A stretch of DNA of 64,000 nt, from contig JAVHKY010000029.1 in assembly GCA_035079385.1 (NCBI GenBank), positions 4,526,001 to 4,590,000 on the forward strand, given 5' to 3'. Both the position numbers and the translations under genes were made by a program. The stretch is from Aspidiotus rigidus. Its lineage: Eukaryota; Arthropoda; Insecta; Hemiptera; Diaspididae. Every line of letters starts with the position of its first letter. The first letter of the stretch is position 1. This document shows, piece by piece, positions 10,201 through 22,544 of this stretch. The notes under the pieces were generated by a model that did not search any database, was not told the origin of the DNA, and saw only the letters and a program-made list of their open reading frames with translations.

Positions 10201-13200
10201 GACGCCATTTTCCTATAAACACGGGTATTCTAAACCACTATTTTTGTTCTTAGAATGATCATAAAAAGCTATAGTTTTTCAGAAGCCAATGCGATGTGTT
10301 GTACTAAATGTATAACAACGATTTTTTTCCAAATTGTTTGGAAAGTTGTAATGAATATTTTTATTTGCAATGGTATCAGGCCTGTAACTTGCGATTTTTC
10401 TGGTGGGGCAAGAATGAAATAATATACGGTGAATCACTGGCTATAATCTTGAAATACTTTTTTTCATGAGCTATCGGCCTGCAGATTTCCAATAGTGGAA
10501 TAGGGTGCCGGTAAAGACCACAAAAATGTCAACTTCAGCTTCTTAGAACCCTCAAACTTCTTTTACTACCACATCGTCTCTTCTAAAGGATTTCTCAAGT
10601 TCTTAGAATCGTCCTCAAAATTCATATGTCACGAAATGTCCGTCTGAATGAATTTCCTCCTTCAATTTATTCGTCAACTACATTCGCAGTACGTTTTCAC
10701 ATTACTCCGCGAGTATCTCAATAGCAGTGTACCACGTGTTGCATATCCCTGTAAAAGCGAGCGACGTTGAACGAATCGAAGTACGTCTGTATTCGGGCTT
10801 AATCCGGTATAAACTCGTTGACCGTACACAATTACGCTTTCTAACGCTCGCAACTTTCCGACGATTCATTTCTTCAAACTCGTATGCCTCGTTAATTGAA
10901 TCATATTCCACGCGAGTGTGTACGTCTCTTGACTTTCCATTTTACCGTGTCTCTAAGATGCCTTATTTTGCAAAAATCCGCGTCAACTGAAATGCGAAAT
11001 TATACGATTACAGCTTTGAACGCGTCACCTCAGAAAACTACTGTATTTCGCATTAATTCGATTTCGAGTAAAAATCAGAATGCCCTAACTCGTTCACTAG
11101 AACAAGGCGTAAACTTGAGAGAGTCTTCTTGATTGTTGAAACCTGCACCTGCTGCTTCTCGTTTATGCAATTTACGGTACAATAATGTTGTTAAAATAAG
11201 GTGTTCGAGTGCCGGAAAGTAACTCGGGAGAGTGCACGATGCCGATCGTACATTATACGACGATGCGAGAGTATAACCGTGTGTTTACTACCGACAGAAT
11301 TGGTCGTAATGAATTTGCTGTAGCGAAGAGCACCCTTTTTCTTCGCCGTTTCGTTAACGTGTAGCAGAAGCTTACCTATTAAAAGTGTTGCGCTTTTTCG
11401 CATTACTTCTTACAATTTTTATGTTCTCGGAATGGAATCGCATAATAGATTATTTAAAAAAAAAAAACGAGTCGGTAGTTTTGCTATACGTTCGGTGTTC
11501 ATCAATTTTTATTTCCAGACAGGTATGTGCGTGTGCTGTTATATAAGATGTTTACTTTAGGAAGATCATGTTCGACGGCTGCGCGCGCACTGCGAACACG
11601 TCTTATTCGTAAATATTATTACCTAACGATGACTGTGTGTCAGTATCGACGGTTTGATAGAAATTACCTCATTAGTTCCCATACCGGCGCGGAAAACAAT
11701 GGATGTTATACAGTCATTGATGACGATCATTTTATGGCACACGCTGCGCTCGACAGCGTCACGTACGACTTTTTTCATACACGAAAACCGTCAGCAGTGT
11801 GTCCGGGAAACAATATTTCGTCCCATTCAAGTCGCCTGGCAGAAAAGAAAAAATTCCTCGAACTTTCTTCTGCTCAAACCGCACTGATAATTATTGCTGT
11901 CGTTTCAGACATCGCTGATGGATCAACAACATAATACAATCGAAGGCTATATTTCACATCGTATTTTTAGAAACGTCTCACGATTTTTCTGAGTATATAA
12001 TCGTGACCTAGTTTGTGGTTCATGGAAGCGAAATTTAAATATGGGCGGGTAGGATTATTCTCAGATTATTTTCTAGTCAATCTGAAACTTTACGAGTGAG
12101 CGAGCACGAACGAATCGGCCGGTACAGGGGTATGGATTGACAATGCTGTATTTTCCACGAAAGTTTATGATGTGAAAAGTCATGAGTTTCGGTAAGGAAT
12201 CGTGATTTTCATTTTTTTTGTTGAAAGAGAAAAGAATGCCGATGTTGTCGTCGATTGGCAAGTAGTATTCATTCGAATGATGTAATAAGTATTTAAATGT
12301 AAAACAGTATTCATATTTGTCAGGAATTTCGTTGAAGGACTTTAATGTTGTATCTGATAATGAAAGGTGAATCATCACGCTGAGCAAATTGTAAGTGATG
12401 ATAACGCTTCAGCGGTTTTTCATCCAACTAACAGTAAATAATGTCTATTTGCCTTTTGAGCTCAAAATTGTGTTGAAACTCTTGAGAACTTACGGTAGTA
12501 TGATCTTAGACGGGGTATCAAGAAGAGGTAGAGGGTAATTTCTCCCGAACTGGGAAGATTAAGGGAGCCCAGATTTTTCCAAATAGAAATGCACATTTTT
12601 TATTGGATATCGCGTTTATCGAAGTATCTTCAGCATGAACCAACCGATTTTCTTTTCGTGCGTGCTCATATGTTTGTGTGTGTGTGTGTGAGGGTGAGTT
12701 GAATTTTGTTTTGAAATATTGAGCTGTGCTTGGAAGTATTATATTCTCAACTAATACGATCTAGGAATGTGTCAAACTTCAGTCAACTTGAGTTCAAAAT
12801 GAATGAATTTGATTCGGAATTCGAATTTTGTAAAATTTGAGACCTCGGAAGGGTAAGACAAAGACAGGTCAATAAATTCTGGTATAAATTCGAACTTCAT
12901 CTTAAAATACGTAAGTAAATGAGAAGTATTGGCAAAATATGTGGACACTCAAATTTTGTATAGTTGGAAATTTCTTTCGTTCCTATATTGAAAGAATAAT
13001 TTTTTCGTGCTCCCAGAAAAAATAATCCTGAAGCGTAAAAAGTTTTCATGTCATAGGACTTCTCTGTGGGTGTTTCTAGCACCTTGGATGGAAAAAACCT
13101 CGTGTTTCAGTGTAGTCCGATGTGGTTCCAACATAATTTGTCTCTGTGATCTGAGTTCTTGCATCCTTAGGTAGTCTGTCGTCTGTAATCTCATGTATCA

Positions 13201-14350
13201 AAAGTTGGGTCTTTGAATTGACTTTTCAGACTATTTTTTACACGTATAGATATTTTTTGCCCCGCACTTTCTAGTAACCTCGAAGAAAGTTTAAAGAGAG
13301 GTCGCTCGTCAATGCGATGGATAGGGATCTTCGCCACGAAACCGAAAGACCGGTAATAATGATAATTTAGGCAATGAAAGCAGAAATATGGTCTCACCTG
13401 GGAATAAAAGCTGCAGAATTTTTCTCTTTTGATCATTGTTCAAGACCCCACCCTTGCGTTTTCCTTTGGAAATCCCCATTGATCCGTGTGGAGCTTCGCC
13501 CGCAGGTGGAATTCAAATAGGGCAAGATTTAGTTCTTGTACGATCGCTCGCTCTCAAATCGGCCTAGAAGAATTTAGAAAACTCTGCCATGGGAAACCCA
13601 AGTTTTCTCATAATTTAAAGTGAAAAAATTCCTATGATCTAACCTAAACAAATATTCTTCTGATGAACGTAACGTAACCCAACTCACGTTCATGACGTCA
13701 TAGAAGCCGTCGTCACACTGCTCGAGTTCTCGATCAAAACAATTTGAGTACAAAAAATATTCCATGTTTGATTTCTTGTTGAAAACGTTCAATGATTTTT
13801 CTTGTGATAACACATGTAACGCCGCTAGAGCGCACTAAAGTTGGTCACTTTTGTAAAAGCATTGAAAAATATCTTCACGTACAATTCAGGGGTCTACCGG
13901 TCAAGTAAGTCAAGTAAATCAAGTAAAAGTCAAGTATTTTCATTAACGGTCAAGTTAAAAAATGATAAAAATGACTAAAAATTTTGAAAAAGCAAAAAAA
14001 AAAAGAGCTTTAGCCAATTCGACTTTTCTTTGTTTCCTTACTTGTTGACTCGCTTACATACTTTAAAGGAAGGTCAAGTAAAAGTCAAGTATTTTCAGAA
14101 TTTTTTTTCAGTAGACACTATGATTGTGTATTGCAGTTTTCTGTTTGAAGGATGTACTCGTATTTTGAGCATCATTTGGCATTTTAAAAAGAGATATATA
14201 AATAAAGAAAACTCGAGTTTTTCAGTATTTTTACTAATTCTTGACCAAAATTAATTCTTAAATTTCTGGCTGAAATTACGTGATTTTCGATCAAAATTGA
14301 CTAATTTTGAAGAGGAATATAATTTTATTGACGATTTCTCTTTCAGAATC
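10201..14350. other. Unassigned DNA
   Basis: No gene is supported. Open frames of up to about 135 codons occur (for example 11527-11934 on the plus strand) but show no recognisable domain or coding-like composition. A short GT microsatellite lies at about 12674-12690. An exact repeat 'aagtaaaagtcaagtatttt' occurs near 13928 and 14076, with further GTCAAGTAA motifs at 13898-13935; this looks like a decayed small repeat element. A TGACGTCA lies at 13693-13700. Confidence 0.45.
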
Positions 14351-14355
14351 AAGTA

Positions 14356-14712
14356 TGATTTAATTTAATATTTAATAAATTAATAAATATTTATAATAAA
14401 AAAATAATATAAATTAATTTTAATATTCAATTTTAATTAATATTAATATATTCTTTAAGTTCAAGCGATTAAACGATATTAATAAATTTTATTGATAAAA
14501 TAAAAATATTATAATTTTATTATTTTAGATGAAATTTCTTAATAAGATATTGAATTAATCATTTAAATAAATTTAAAATAAAGGATTAGATAACCTTGAA
14601 TTTTATTTTAAAAAATTATAACAATTAATTGATTTGGCGTTATTAATTTATTAGGAGAATCGGTTTATTAATTAGAAAACATAAAATTAATTAAATATAT
14701 TCTAATAATATT
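14356..14712 (+). pseudogene. rrnS: Mitochondrial 12S rRNA-like nuclear copy 1 (NUMT)
   Basis: The composition switches sharply to about four-fifths or more A+T. The central motif GGATTAGATAACC (near 14582) differs by one base from the small-subunit rRNA core GATTAGATACCC. Downstream come TTTGGCG (about 14632) and GGAGAATCGGTTTATTAATT (about 14655), which occupy the places of the conserved TTTGGCGG and AGAGGAACCTGTTTAATAA segments of arthropod 12S rRNA. Upstream, 'TTCAAGCGATTAAACGATATT' sits where the GCGGTTATAC region is expected. It is on the plus strand and is a partial copy of the middle domain. A second, divergent copy lies immediately downstream in the opposite orientation. Identification is by motif order only, without an alignment. 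Confidence 0.6.
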
Positions 14713-14985
14713 TAAGGGTATCCAATCTGTTATTTTAAATTTATTCAAATAATTTAATTGAATATCTTAGACTATGTATTGAAAAATTCCATCTAAAATA
14801 ATAGAATAACATTTTTATTTTATCAATATTTATTAATATTGTTTAACCACTTGAGCTTTCTCAATATATTATTAATTAATTAAAATTAAATATTAAACTT
14901 GATTTTAATTAATTTAATAATTGTTATAAATATTTTTATAAATTTGATTGAATATTACATTTAACTTTATTAAGTCAATTCTTTT
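14713..14985 (-). pseudogene. rrnS: Mitochondrial 12S rRNA-like nuclear copy 2, inverted
   Basis: Read on the minus strand this copy gives CTCAAGTGGTTAAACAATATT, a run of AT-rich DNA containing TTATTTTAGATGGAATTT, and then AACAGATTGGATACCC, in the same order as copy 1. Its core GATTGGATACCC keeps the ACCC that copy 1 lost but has its own substitution. The two copies therefore decayed separately or derive from slightly different mitochondrial templates. They lie head to head (rRNA 3' sides facing), with the junction somewhere in 14690-14715. The right edge is where the sequence returns to ordinary composition near 14985. Confidence 0.55.
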
Positions 14986-14999
14986 TTTCTCAAGTTGAA

Positions 15000-16150
15000 T
15001 CTCTGAAAAATCCCCCCAAAAATTCTTTCAACTGGTTCATACGTATGTTACTCCTCTTAGAAATGCTTTCGATGGTCCGAGTTTCTTGATTGAAGGCTGG
15101 CAAGTCTAGAGGAATAGAGATGAGTCTGTGTATCACAGCGTGATATGTGGCCAATGTGTGAGATATTGGTGAGAGTAATTAACCATCAAGTGTCACTCCA
15201 GTGTGAGAGGATTTCCGACAGATTTAAAAGGCAGAGTCACAGAGGTATCGTCTACTCTCAAGGTGATGGGTTAGATCCAAGTAATTAATTCGCGGACCAC
15301 CGACTGCGACTTGATTGTGTGCGAGAAGCTGATGAATGGAGGTAAGAGTAGAATCAGGGTCATCCCAAACACATACGATGTCATCCACATAGCGACTGCA
15401 TTTCTTAGGGGAGCTTTTACTATCCCAAGTTGTCGCTAACAGACCTGTTAGCTGCATTATCCCCTATGGAGCTAACAGGTCTGTTAGTGACTAACTTGGG
15501 ATTGTAAAACCCGCCCTTAATGATGTAAGGCGTGGTGTGATCCGAGAAAAACTTGCGTTGAAAATCGTCCATAAATACGTCGGCTAGCAGAGGAAAGAGC
15601 GGATTGCCCATCGGATGACCGTCTTCAAAGATGTAGGTGGTACTGTTGAAATGACATACGCTTTTGGAGCTATTAATTCATTCACTGTAGATGTGTCGAT
15701 GTCACTTCATAGGAGTAAGGCACCCATAAAATTCATGGTGGCCGAAACAGGTATGTAAGTGAACATACAACGGGTATCAAACGATATAAGTTTAGAAGTA
15801 GATGGAAACAATTGGCCTTCTAGTTGTCGAGTGAGGTCCCCTGAGTTCACTACCGTGTATTCTGGGGAAAAGCTGGTCTTGAATCGGAACCATTATTGTG
15901 GTATCGTGCCAGTTTATACTTACACAGGAAGGATTGGTAAATCTTCTTTGTGAGTTTTAGTGAGGCCATAGAATTTCGTTGTTGATGGGTTCAATGTTCA
16001 TAACATAGAGGCTCTCTTCCCCTAAATGTCCTCATTGCCTGGTCTATAAGTTCTTCAAAATAAATTCTTTTTTCATCTGCCGAAGCTTTAGCGTGAGATA
16101 GGTTTCACCAGATCCGTTGGCGTACTTCATTCGCGAATATATATTTGCTT
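15000..16150 (-). mobile_element. Penelope-like element remnant, RT domain
   Basis: On the minus strand, conserved Penelope RT blocks appear in order across several frames: KFYGLTKTHKEDLP (about 15970), FSPEYTVVNSGDLTRQ, STSKLISFDTRCMFTYIPVS (about 15790), YIFEDGHPMGNPLFPLLADV (about 15620), CSRYVDDIVCVWDD (about 15390), INYLDL (about 15280), and then CRKSSHTGVTLDG and ISHTLATYHAVIHRLISIPL (15100-15230). YVDD is intact. Stops and frameshifts break the frame in at least four places, and a palindromic hairpin lies between the LADV block and YVDD. Upstream minus-strand sequence (16177-16371) is open for 64 codons and may be the N-terminal part of the same element. No GIY-YIG endonuclease block is recognisable below 15000. 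Confidence 0.85.
15415..15509. repeat. 95-bp hairpin inside the Penelope-like RT
   Basis: Arms of 38 and 39 bp (15415-15452 and 15471-15509) read TTTTACTATCCCAAGTT...CTAACAGACCTGTTAGC and its near-exact complement, around an 18-bp loop. The two arms differ at only a few positions. The hairpin separates the segment before the RT catalytic box from YVDD in a place where related reverse transcriptases are continuous. It may be a very small insertion or a local inverted duplication. Confidence 0.85.
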
Positions 16151-17879
16151 ACTTACTCTCTTGCTTCCTTTTTTCGTCACAGCTTGTTTACTGGTGAGTC
16201 TATATGCGATTCTTCTTGGTTTTCTCGACGTGAAGATGTATCGCTTTCTCGTGTCGTCTCGTTACTGCTGTGGTAAGGCGTAAATGTAGTAGTTGTGTGT
16301 TGATTCGGATAATAAAACATTCGCGGAACGATCATAATCGTTAGTCTGGAAAGTAACGACGGACCTCTCACTAATGGTGGCTGAATTATCCGTTCAATTT
16401 GTATGCATTTATTTTGTCCTTGAAAATATCTTTTGAAGAGCAGTCAGGTGTAACGCCGAAACGTTTTTTGTATTATTGAATACTTTATACGCTTTTCGTA
16501 CACACATACACGCACACATAGACAGTATATTGAACGCAATGCACGCTGTCTTTCTCGAGAGTTCTGATTCATTCTCACGAAGGTTATTACAAAGCTAATC
16601 GTGCAAACATTTTTACTTTTATCGCGCGCGTAATGGTACCGGTATACGATCGTGGATTGTGTATCCTCTTTTCTGAATGAAGCATTACTGTGGTTTAAAC
16701 GTACGTATTTCAGTAGCTGGAGGGCACAACTATGCTCATTAACCAGAAGCGTATAGTATGTAAACGCACCACATCATATACTCCTAATATTATGACTGAG
16801 TATCGATCAAATTGAGACGAATCAACGGGGAAGAAAAAGTAAGAAAACGTGGAAACAAGCGGAGGTGAAGAGTTTAGAAAATGGGAAATTTATTTGAATC
16901 GCGTCTCCAAAAATACGATGCGCGCTTGCACATTTATCATCACGAGTTAATTAAATTTCAACGTGAGATTTTCGTTGTTATATGTGTACTATATAAAATA
17001 CGGTTAGAATATGTTGGTATATGTGACGTTTACGTAGAGTGCAGTGCGTGTACGTGTGTGTGTTTATCCTATGTACGTACGGCCACACGATAGAGAAGTT
17101 CACTATATACTGCTGTGAAAGTGAAATAGTATTCGGAAAATGTGGTCGTTTAGTCGGTCGCGCAATTTGAAAATTTAATTAAACTGATGTAACCGTTGGT
17201 GTTTAGTATGAATTTTGTCGGATCGGCGCGGCAATCAAATGAAGTGGGCGCTCTCAAAGATTTAAAAATGATGGTTGCGAAAAATGTCGCTTTAATCGAA
17301 TAATAAGTGTAGAAGTTTTTTCTACCCCTCTCCCCTGGGTCTCTCCAAAATGTGTTCGATAGCCGTGGCCATCCTTTCGGTAACGGCGGTGTAGGCAGAA
17401 GTTGTACTGCAATTGGCCCCGCGATAAAGGGGTGGGTAGAGTTAATTACGTCACGTGTAAAGACTTTGAAATTCCTAAATTTTTCCCCGCGTTTGCATTT
17501 TTTGTGCGGAAAAAATCGCGAAAAATAATAGATTTCCAATCGGAAATTTCGCGAACGTGACGTACAGCACTGTGTGCGAGCGCCTAATTGCGTATTTTTA
17601 CGAGAGCGATTGATTTTTCAGCTGTTCAATGGAAAATGAGCCACTACCCCATGATCGACATTTTACTTGCTTTGAAGACATCAACTGGACGATGTGAGGG
17701 TAATCTTTGCGTCCTGGCTTCTTCTTCAGACCTGTTGGATAGATTTTCTCGAAACTTGAGCAAGTTACTGTCATGTATCTGAATTTTTCTCGGCGTGTTT
17801 CATAGTTTTTCTGAACTGAATTTGCGTTCACCGTAGCTCCCCTTCACTTGACGCTCTCGATCTCGATTGACCTTGACCT
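16151..17879. other. Unassigned DNA
   Basis: No gene is supported. A plus-strand motif 'cgccgaaacgttttttgtat' near 16454 recalls sequences found near the ends of Penelope-like elements, but it is on the opposite strand to the adjacent RT. Runs of alternating CA/TG at 16500-16520 are short. The rest carries only small open frames. Confidence 0.4.
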
Positions 17880-19775
17880 TCAGAGAACTACTTTGATGAT
17901 TTGGTAGACTGGGGAATGACGAGTATATCTGAAGGAATGTAAGATGGATATTGTCGATAAAAGAAGGAGCTATTTCCCGCTTCTCATCACCAAGTTAGTT
18001 TGTAGGTGTACAATAATATGGCATGCTTTGACCTCGATCTCTTCTCTATCGACATCATTCGCTAGCTTAAGCATACTAGACTTGTGTGGAAGTCGGATAA
18101 GAGTGGCCACTTTGATGTCACACTCCCTATTCCGATTGAAGTAGACCTCCTGACGTCATAGTCTAGGAAATTATTAATATATGCTCCTGTGAAAGACTTT
18201 GAACTGGCATTAGCGTGAGGGTGGATGGTGCCCGAATCGTTAACTCTCCCCTCCTTCCGGTATAGTCAAGGGTCTTGACCTGACGTCGTATCGCTTACGA
18301 GGGGACTCTCTCTGTTGACGTCAAAGTCTGGGATCAGTGTAAATATCTAGAGTTGGTCATCATCTGAATCATACCCCCTCCACTCCTCCTCTATCCTCCG
18401 CTGAATTCACTAATGATGACGTCATAAGGTGGACAAGTATTAAAAGGACGAGATTTTACCCTTAGTAGAGACTGCATGCCCAGTTCTGGGTTCCAATTCG
18501 GATCCGCCCGTTTAGAAGAAAACGTGAGAGGGAAATTCTGAGGAAATGATTTTTGACCTCCCCGAGAACTACTTTTATGATTTCGTAAGCTGGGAAACGA
18601 ATGTATCCGAAAAAATCTAGAATGGATATTGGCGGTAGAAGAAGGAGCTATGTCCCGCTTCTCGTCACCATGCTAGTTCTTAGATGTACATGGTATGCCC
18701 TGACCTCATGACGTCATAGTCTGAGCAATTATCAATGCAATGCTGTCTACAGTGAGTATTCGCGTGGTAGTCAGTCGTTAACTGAATCATACTTTCTTCC
18801 TATATTTCTTTATCTTTCTCTAAATTCACCAATTTCGACCTGATGCCGCGTTCCTCGTCCGGAATTACCTCGACCTACCAAAGAATTAAATTTAATGACG
18901 TCACTGTATACAAAATGATCAGTACAATTCTACTTCAAAATACCTAGAGTGGGCATTAGCATGGGAGTAAATCAGTTCGAATCATACCCCCTTCTTCTTT
19001 TATCCTCCGCCAAATTCACTAATTTTAACCTAATGTCGCGTTCTTCGTCCGGATTGACCTTGACCCACATAGAACCACCCTGATGACGTCATTAGTTGCG
19101 CGAGTATGAGAAGTAGGAGATATTACCCCGAATAGAGACTTCATAATCAGTTCTGGACCCCGATTCGGACCCGTCTACCTGGAGGAAAAGATGAGAGGAA
19201 AATTCCAGGAAAATTATTTTTGACCTCAACGTGAACTACTTTTATGACTGCGTAGGCTGGGGAATGGCGAATGTATCCGAAAAAATCTAGAATGGACATT
19301 GGTGGTTGAAGAAGGAGCTACGTCCCGCTTCCCATCACCAAAATAGTTCGTAGATGTGCAATAATTTGGTATATCTTTACTTTTATCTCATCGCTATCAA
19401 CATCATCTGTTAGCCTAAGTATACTACACTGTGCGGAAGTCGAATAAGCGTAGGCACCTTAATTTTCCACCCTTAATTCCAATTGAGGTAGGCCTCATGA
19501 CGTCATGGGCTGAGAAATTATCAGTATAATGATATCCCAAAATATCTAGAGTGTAAGTCGTTATCTGGATCGTATTCCCCTCCTCTATTTTGTTATCCTC
19601 TTCTAAATTCACTAATTTCGACCTGACGTCGCGTTCCTCGTCCGAATTGACCTTGATTTACGTAGAACCACCTGATGACGTCATTACCTGGGCGAGTATT
19701 GAAAGTAGGAGATGTTACCCTGAATACAGACTGCATAATCAGTTCTGGGTCCTGTTTCGGACCTGTTCATCTAGT
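17880..19775. repeat. Three ~670-bp tandem units rich in TGACGTCA, with LINE-derived end
   Basis: The anchor GAACTACTTTTATGATTTCG or a close variant begins at about 17886, 18568 and 19231, giving unit lengths of about 682 and 663 bp. Each unit continues with 'gaagaaggagctaYgtcccgc' and 'ttcYcatcacca', then a pyrimidine-rich block with 'aattcactaatttcgacctg', and ends with 'agagactgcatgcccagttc' followed by 'tgggtYccgattcggacc'. That end matches the minus-strand start of the RNase H domain in the jockey-like remnants at 37.1 and 48.55 kb. Eight perfect TGACGTCA octamers start at 18151, 18316, 18417, 18709, 18896, 19084, 19498 and 19676. The third unit runs directly into a LINE fragment, so the array probably arose from the 3' part of one element. 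Confidence 0.7.
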
Positions 19776-20055
19776 AGAAAAGGTGTGAAAAAAGTTCTAA
19801 AGAAAAGACTTTATTGGTGTGTTTTTTGTATAGAAAGTTACACTGTTTTTGGGATCGAGACGGATGTCTGGGATAGGGATTAACCAAGAGGGAAATGAAG
19901 AAATAAGAAGGGCTCAAGTTTTGGAGGAGTGGCTGGATGGGTTTGAAACGACAAAAGGGATGGATTACGGGGGGTGAGGGCATCTGAAATGATGGAGAGA
20001 TTTGGGTATTAATCTATTGAATGAGCGTGGTGACGGAGAGGAGGAACACCTGCCT
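19776..20055 (-). mobile_element. Jockey-like LINE fragment joined to the tandem array
   Basis: The sequence matches, at nucleotide level and in the same orientation, the stretch at 37145-37400 and 48600-49020 that lies between the RT thumb and RNase H in the jockey-like remnants. Shared landmarks are 'gatcgagacggatgtctggg' and 'gaggagtggctggatgggtt' or related wording. On the minus strand a short open piece has NLSPSYFFISLLVNPYPRHP. No catalytic motif survives. It gives the origin of the repeat ends in the neighbouring array. Confidence 0.55.
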
Positions 20056-21900
20056 CAGCGCATAGGTTGACGAATTCTGAAACTTTACTTTTCTAGGTTA
20101 TGTAAATCCTCTCAAATCTATAAAGATTATGTTTGTAAAAGATGAACTATGTTCAGCTTTTTCTAATGCCAGTATCACTTTTTCAGCTGATCATATCGGT
20201 AATTATTTATCCTCACAATTGGCATCCATAAACATCGAGAGCATTATCTCTATATTTACTTACATTGCTGATTAAAATAATATATGTTTTTAATTCGAGT
20301 AACGAATCGAATTTAACAATTAATTTATCGTTGTAATCAACTTTTTATTCTTCTTTTCCTCCCTTCTAAACACGCGTGAAATTTCTTTTGAATATCATCG
20401 TCTAGAGTATTACGATCGTTTTAACGTCCTTCAAGATACTGTATGTACGCAGTCTGGGACGATGTACGTCTTTTGTATGCCCAGACATTGTTTCATTCAT
20501 TCAGCGTGTATTATTCTTGCGTGAATAAAACATTCCCAAGTGAATGAAATACCATCATGAGACGAGACGAGCAAGATTTTTCATCCAGTGTCTCTCTGTA
20601 TCATATGCCATAAGTTCGAAACCACACATCATGTGCTTCATTAATGCTTCTTTGCATTTGGTTTCGTACGTTTACGCTTTTCCAGCAGGTGTATCAAGTG
20701 AAAATGTTTTCCATTTTAGCTCGAAGAGCAATTTATGTTCAACTTCATTTTCTCTTTGTGTTTAGGTTTGAAATTTCTTTTTCGAGAATCGGGATTAGAA
20801 TCGAATCAAACAGCGAGCTTGATCATTTAAAGCTCGTTTCTGATGAACTTGAATGACCGAAATTACCCGCCAAAGTGATGTGACTGATTGCTTTTCACGA
20901 ATTCCAAACAGTAGACCCGAGGATTGTTTTGTTCTCGATTGCGTATAAAATTTTGTACTATGCTTAGTTTCTTTCAATCAATGCAATTTTTTGTGTAAAA
21001 TGCTGTAAGTGAATCTTCAATTGCGATATTTCGCTGTGCGCATTCACTCTTTCTTCATCAATCACGGCGACGTTTTCACAATCACGATTTGCGAGCGCAC
21101 CATCTAATCAGTTCTCACAATCGTGATATCTCAGTTTCAATTCCTTACATTCGTCCTCCTTCTTGCTTCGATTTTTCCTTCTGTCTGGTGTCCGCCAGAT
21201 TGTTTGATCGAATACTTATCTCTTAATCTAGTCGTTGTCATGTTTGCTGTCGAGACTTGAAGGTATTTAATTGTATGCGACTGAAAATATTTATACGAAT
21301 GTGGGTCTGTAATACAGATGAGTGAATTTACATTGACTTCTGCAATATTGATATTCACGAAAGATGTACGCAGCGGGTGTCGGTCGAGCCCAATCAGAAT
21401 CCCATTTGAAAGACGCTTGCGCATGAGGTTGAGTTTTCAATTATTGCTTTCACATTTCTTGAAGATTAGTTTCATATACTGTATCATCTAGTATGCGATG
21501 TAGGTACATAAAGTATTATTCAACATACTCGTGGTGCAGTACGTAAGTAAATTAATTAGTTTCATGTTTCTATGCTCGTCCTGTCGCTTGTGTTCACTTA
21601 CCTTGTCTTGAAGCATCACCCTTCTTGTTCATTATTTTCATCATTCGTCGTTTCCATTCTTTACTCGACGTGTGTTCCGGAAAGATGCACGCAGTAACGG
21701 TATTTTGCTTCGGAAATTACCGCAGTTTTCGTGCAATAATCAAAATAACTCGTGTCAATTTTGGAGTAAAAAACAAGAATGAATAAATATCACGTTGAAT
21801 TCTGACGTAAAGAACTTGACCTTATTTTCTAATTATTCCGGTGTTTAACAGGCCTCCAGAGTCTTGGTCTATAGCGTAATGGCGCATTGGTTTTCTCGTC
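20056..21900. other. Unassigned DNA
   Basis: Only short open frames on both strands, with no recognisable similarity. No inverted or tandem repeats of note were seen. It has the same general composition as other unassigned stretches, which may represent single-copy host DNA. Confidence 0.45.
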
Positions 21901-22544
21901 TTATAGAAGCTCTAGCCGGATACGAGGGGAAAACGGCCTTTGTTGCAAAATGCTTCAAATGTGCGTTGAAATATTGTCCTTCATGAGAAAACTCTGAATC
22001 CAAAAAAAATAAACTCGTCTGCTCATCCATGTGGGCAGCAGAGCCATTTTTAGGCCGAAAATCCAAATGGCTGTATCTGTGGCAATAAAACTTGGAGACA
22101 TTTCAGATGTGGACGTGCATATTTTCCCTACTTTCTAGCAATAATAAAACTTTGAACTCATTTAAAAAATGGGAATATTCATTCATTTCATACGCCATTC
22201 CTTCAAGTACAACATACTTTAGTACCATAGTCCTCGATGAAGTAAAACATTCCCAAAAAAAACGATATTTGGTGAATTTCCATCATTTTTACATCGGTAG
22301 CGGGGTAACTTATGACTGTTATCGTAATGGACCGCGTGGAATCGATAATCAATATTCGGGCTGAATAATACGCACTCCTGACATTGACTTTCTTTACTTT
22401 AAATTAATTTATTTTTCTTTATCTTCAAGTCAAAGTGGTACAAACTGTGTTACTAGGAGCCGTGCACTTGTGTGAAGAGGAAGAACCCTCTCCCGAGATA
22501 AGGGAACAATATTTCAAAAATTAGCATTTTATGAGGGAGAAAAT

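Noticed and set aside
11527..11934. 135-codon plus-strand open frame
   Set aside because: No domain recognised, and overlapping frames are equally open; length is within what chance allows in 64 kb.
16440..16480. GCCGAAACGTTTTTT motif possibly belonging to a Penelope-like terminal repeat
   Set aside because: It is on the strand opposite to the adjacent RT remnant and lacks the rest of a hammerhead core.
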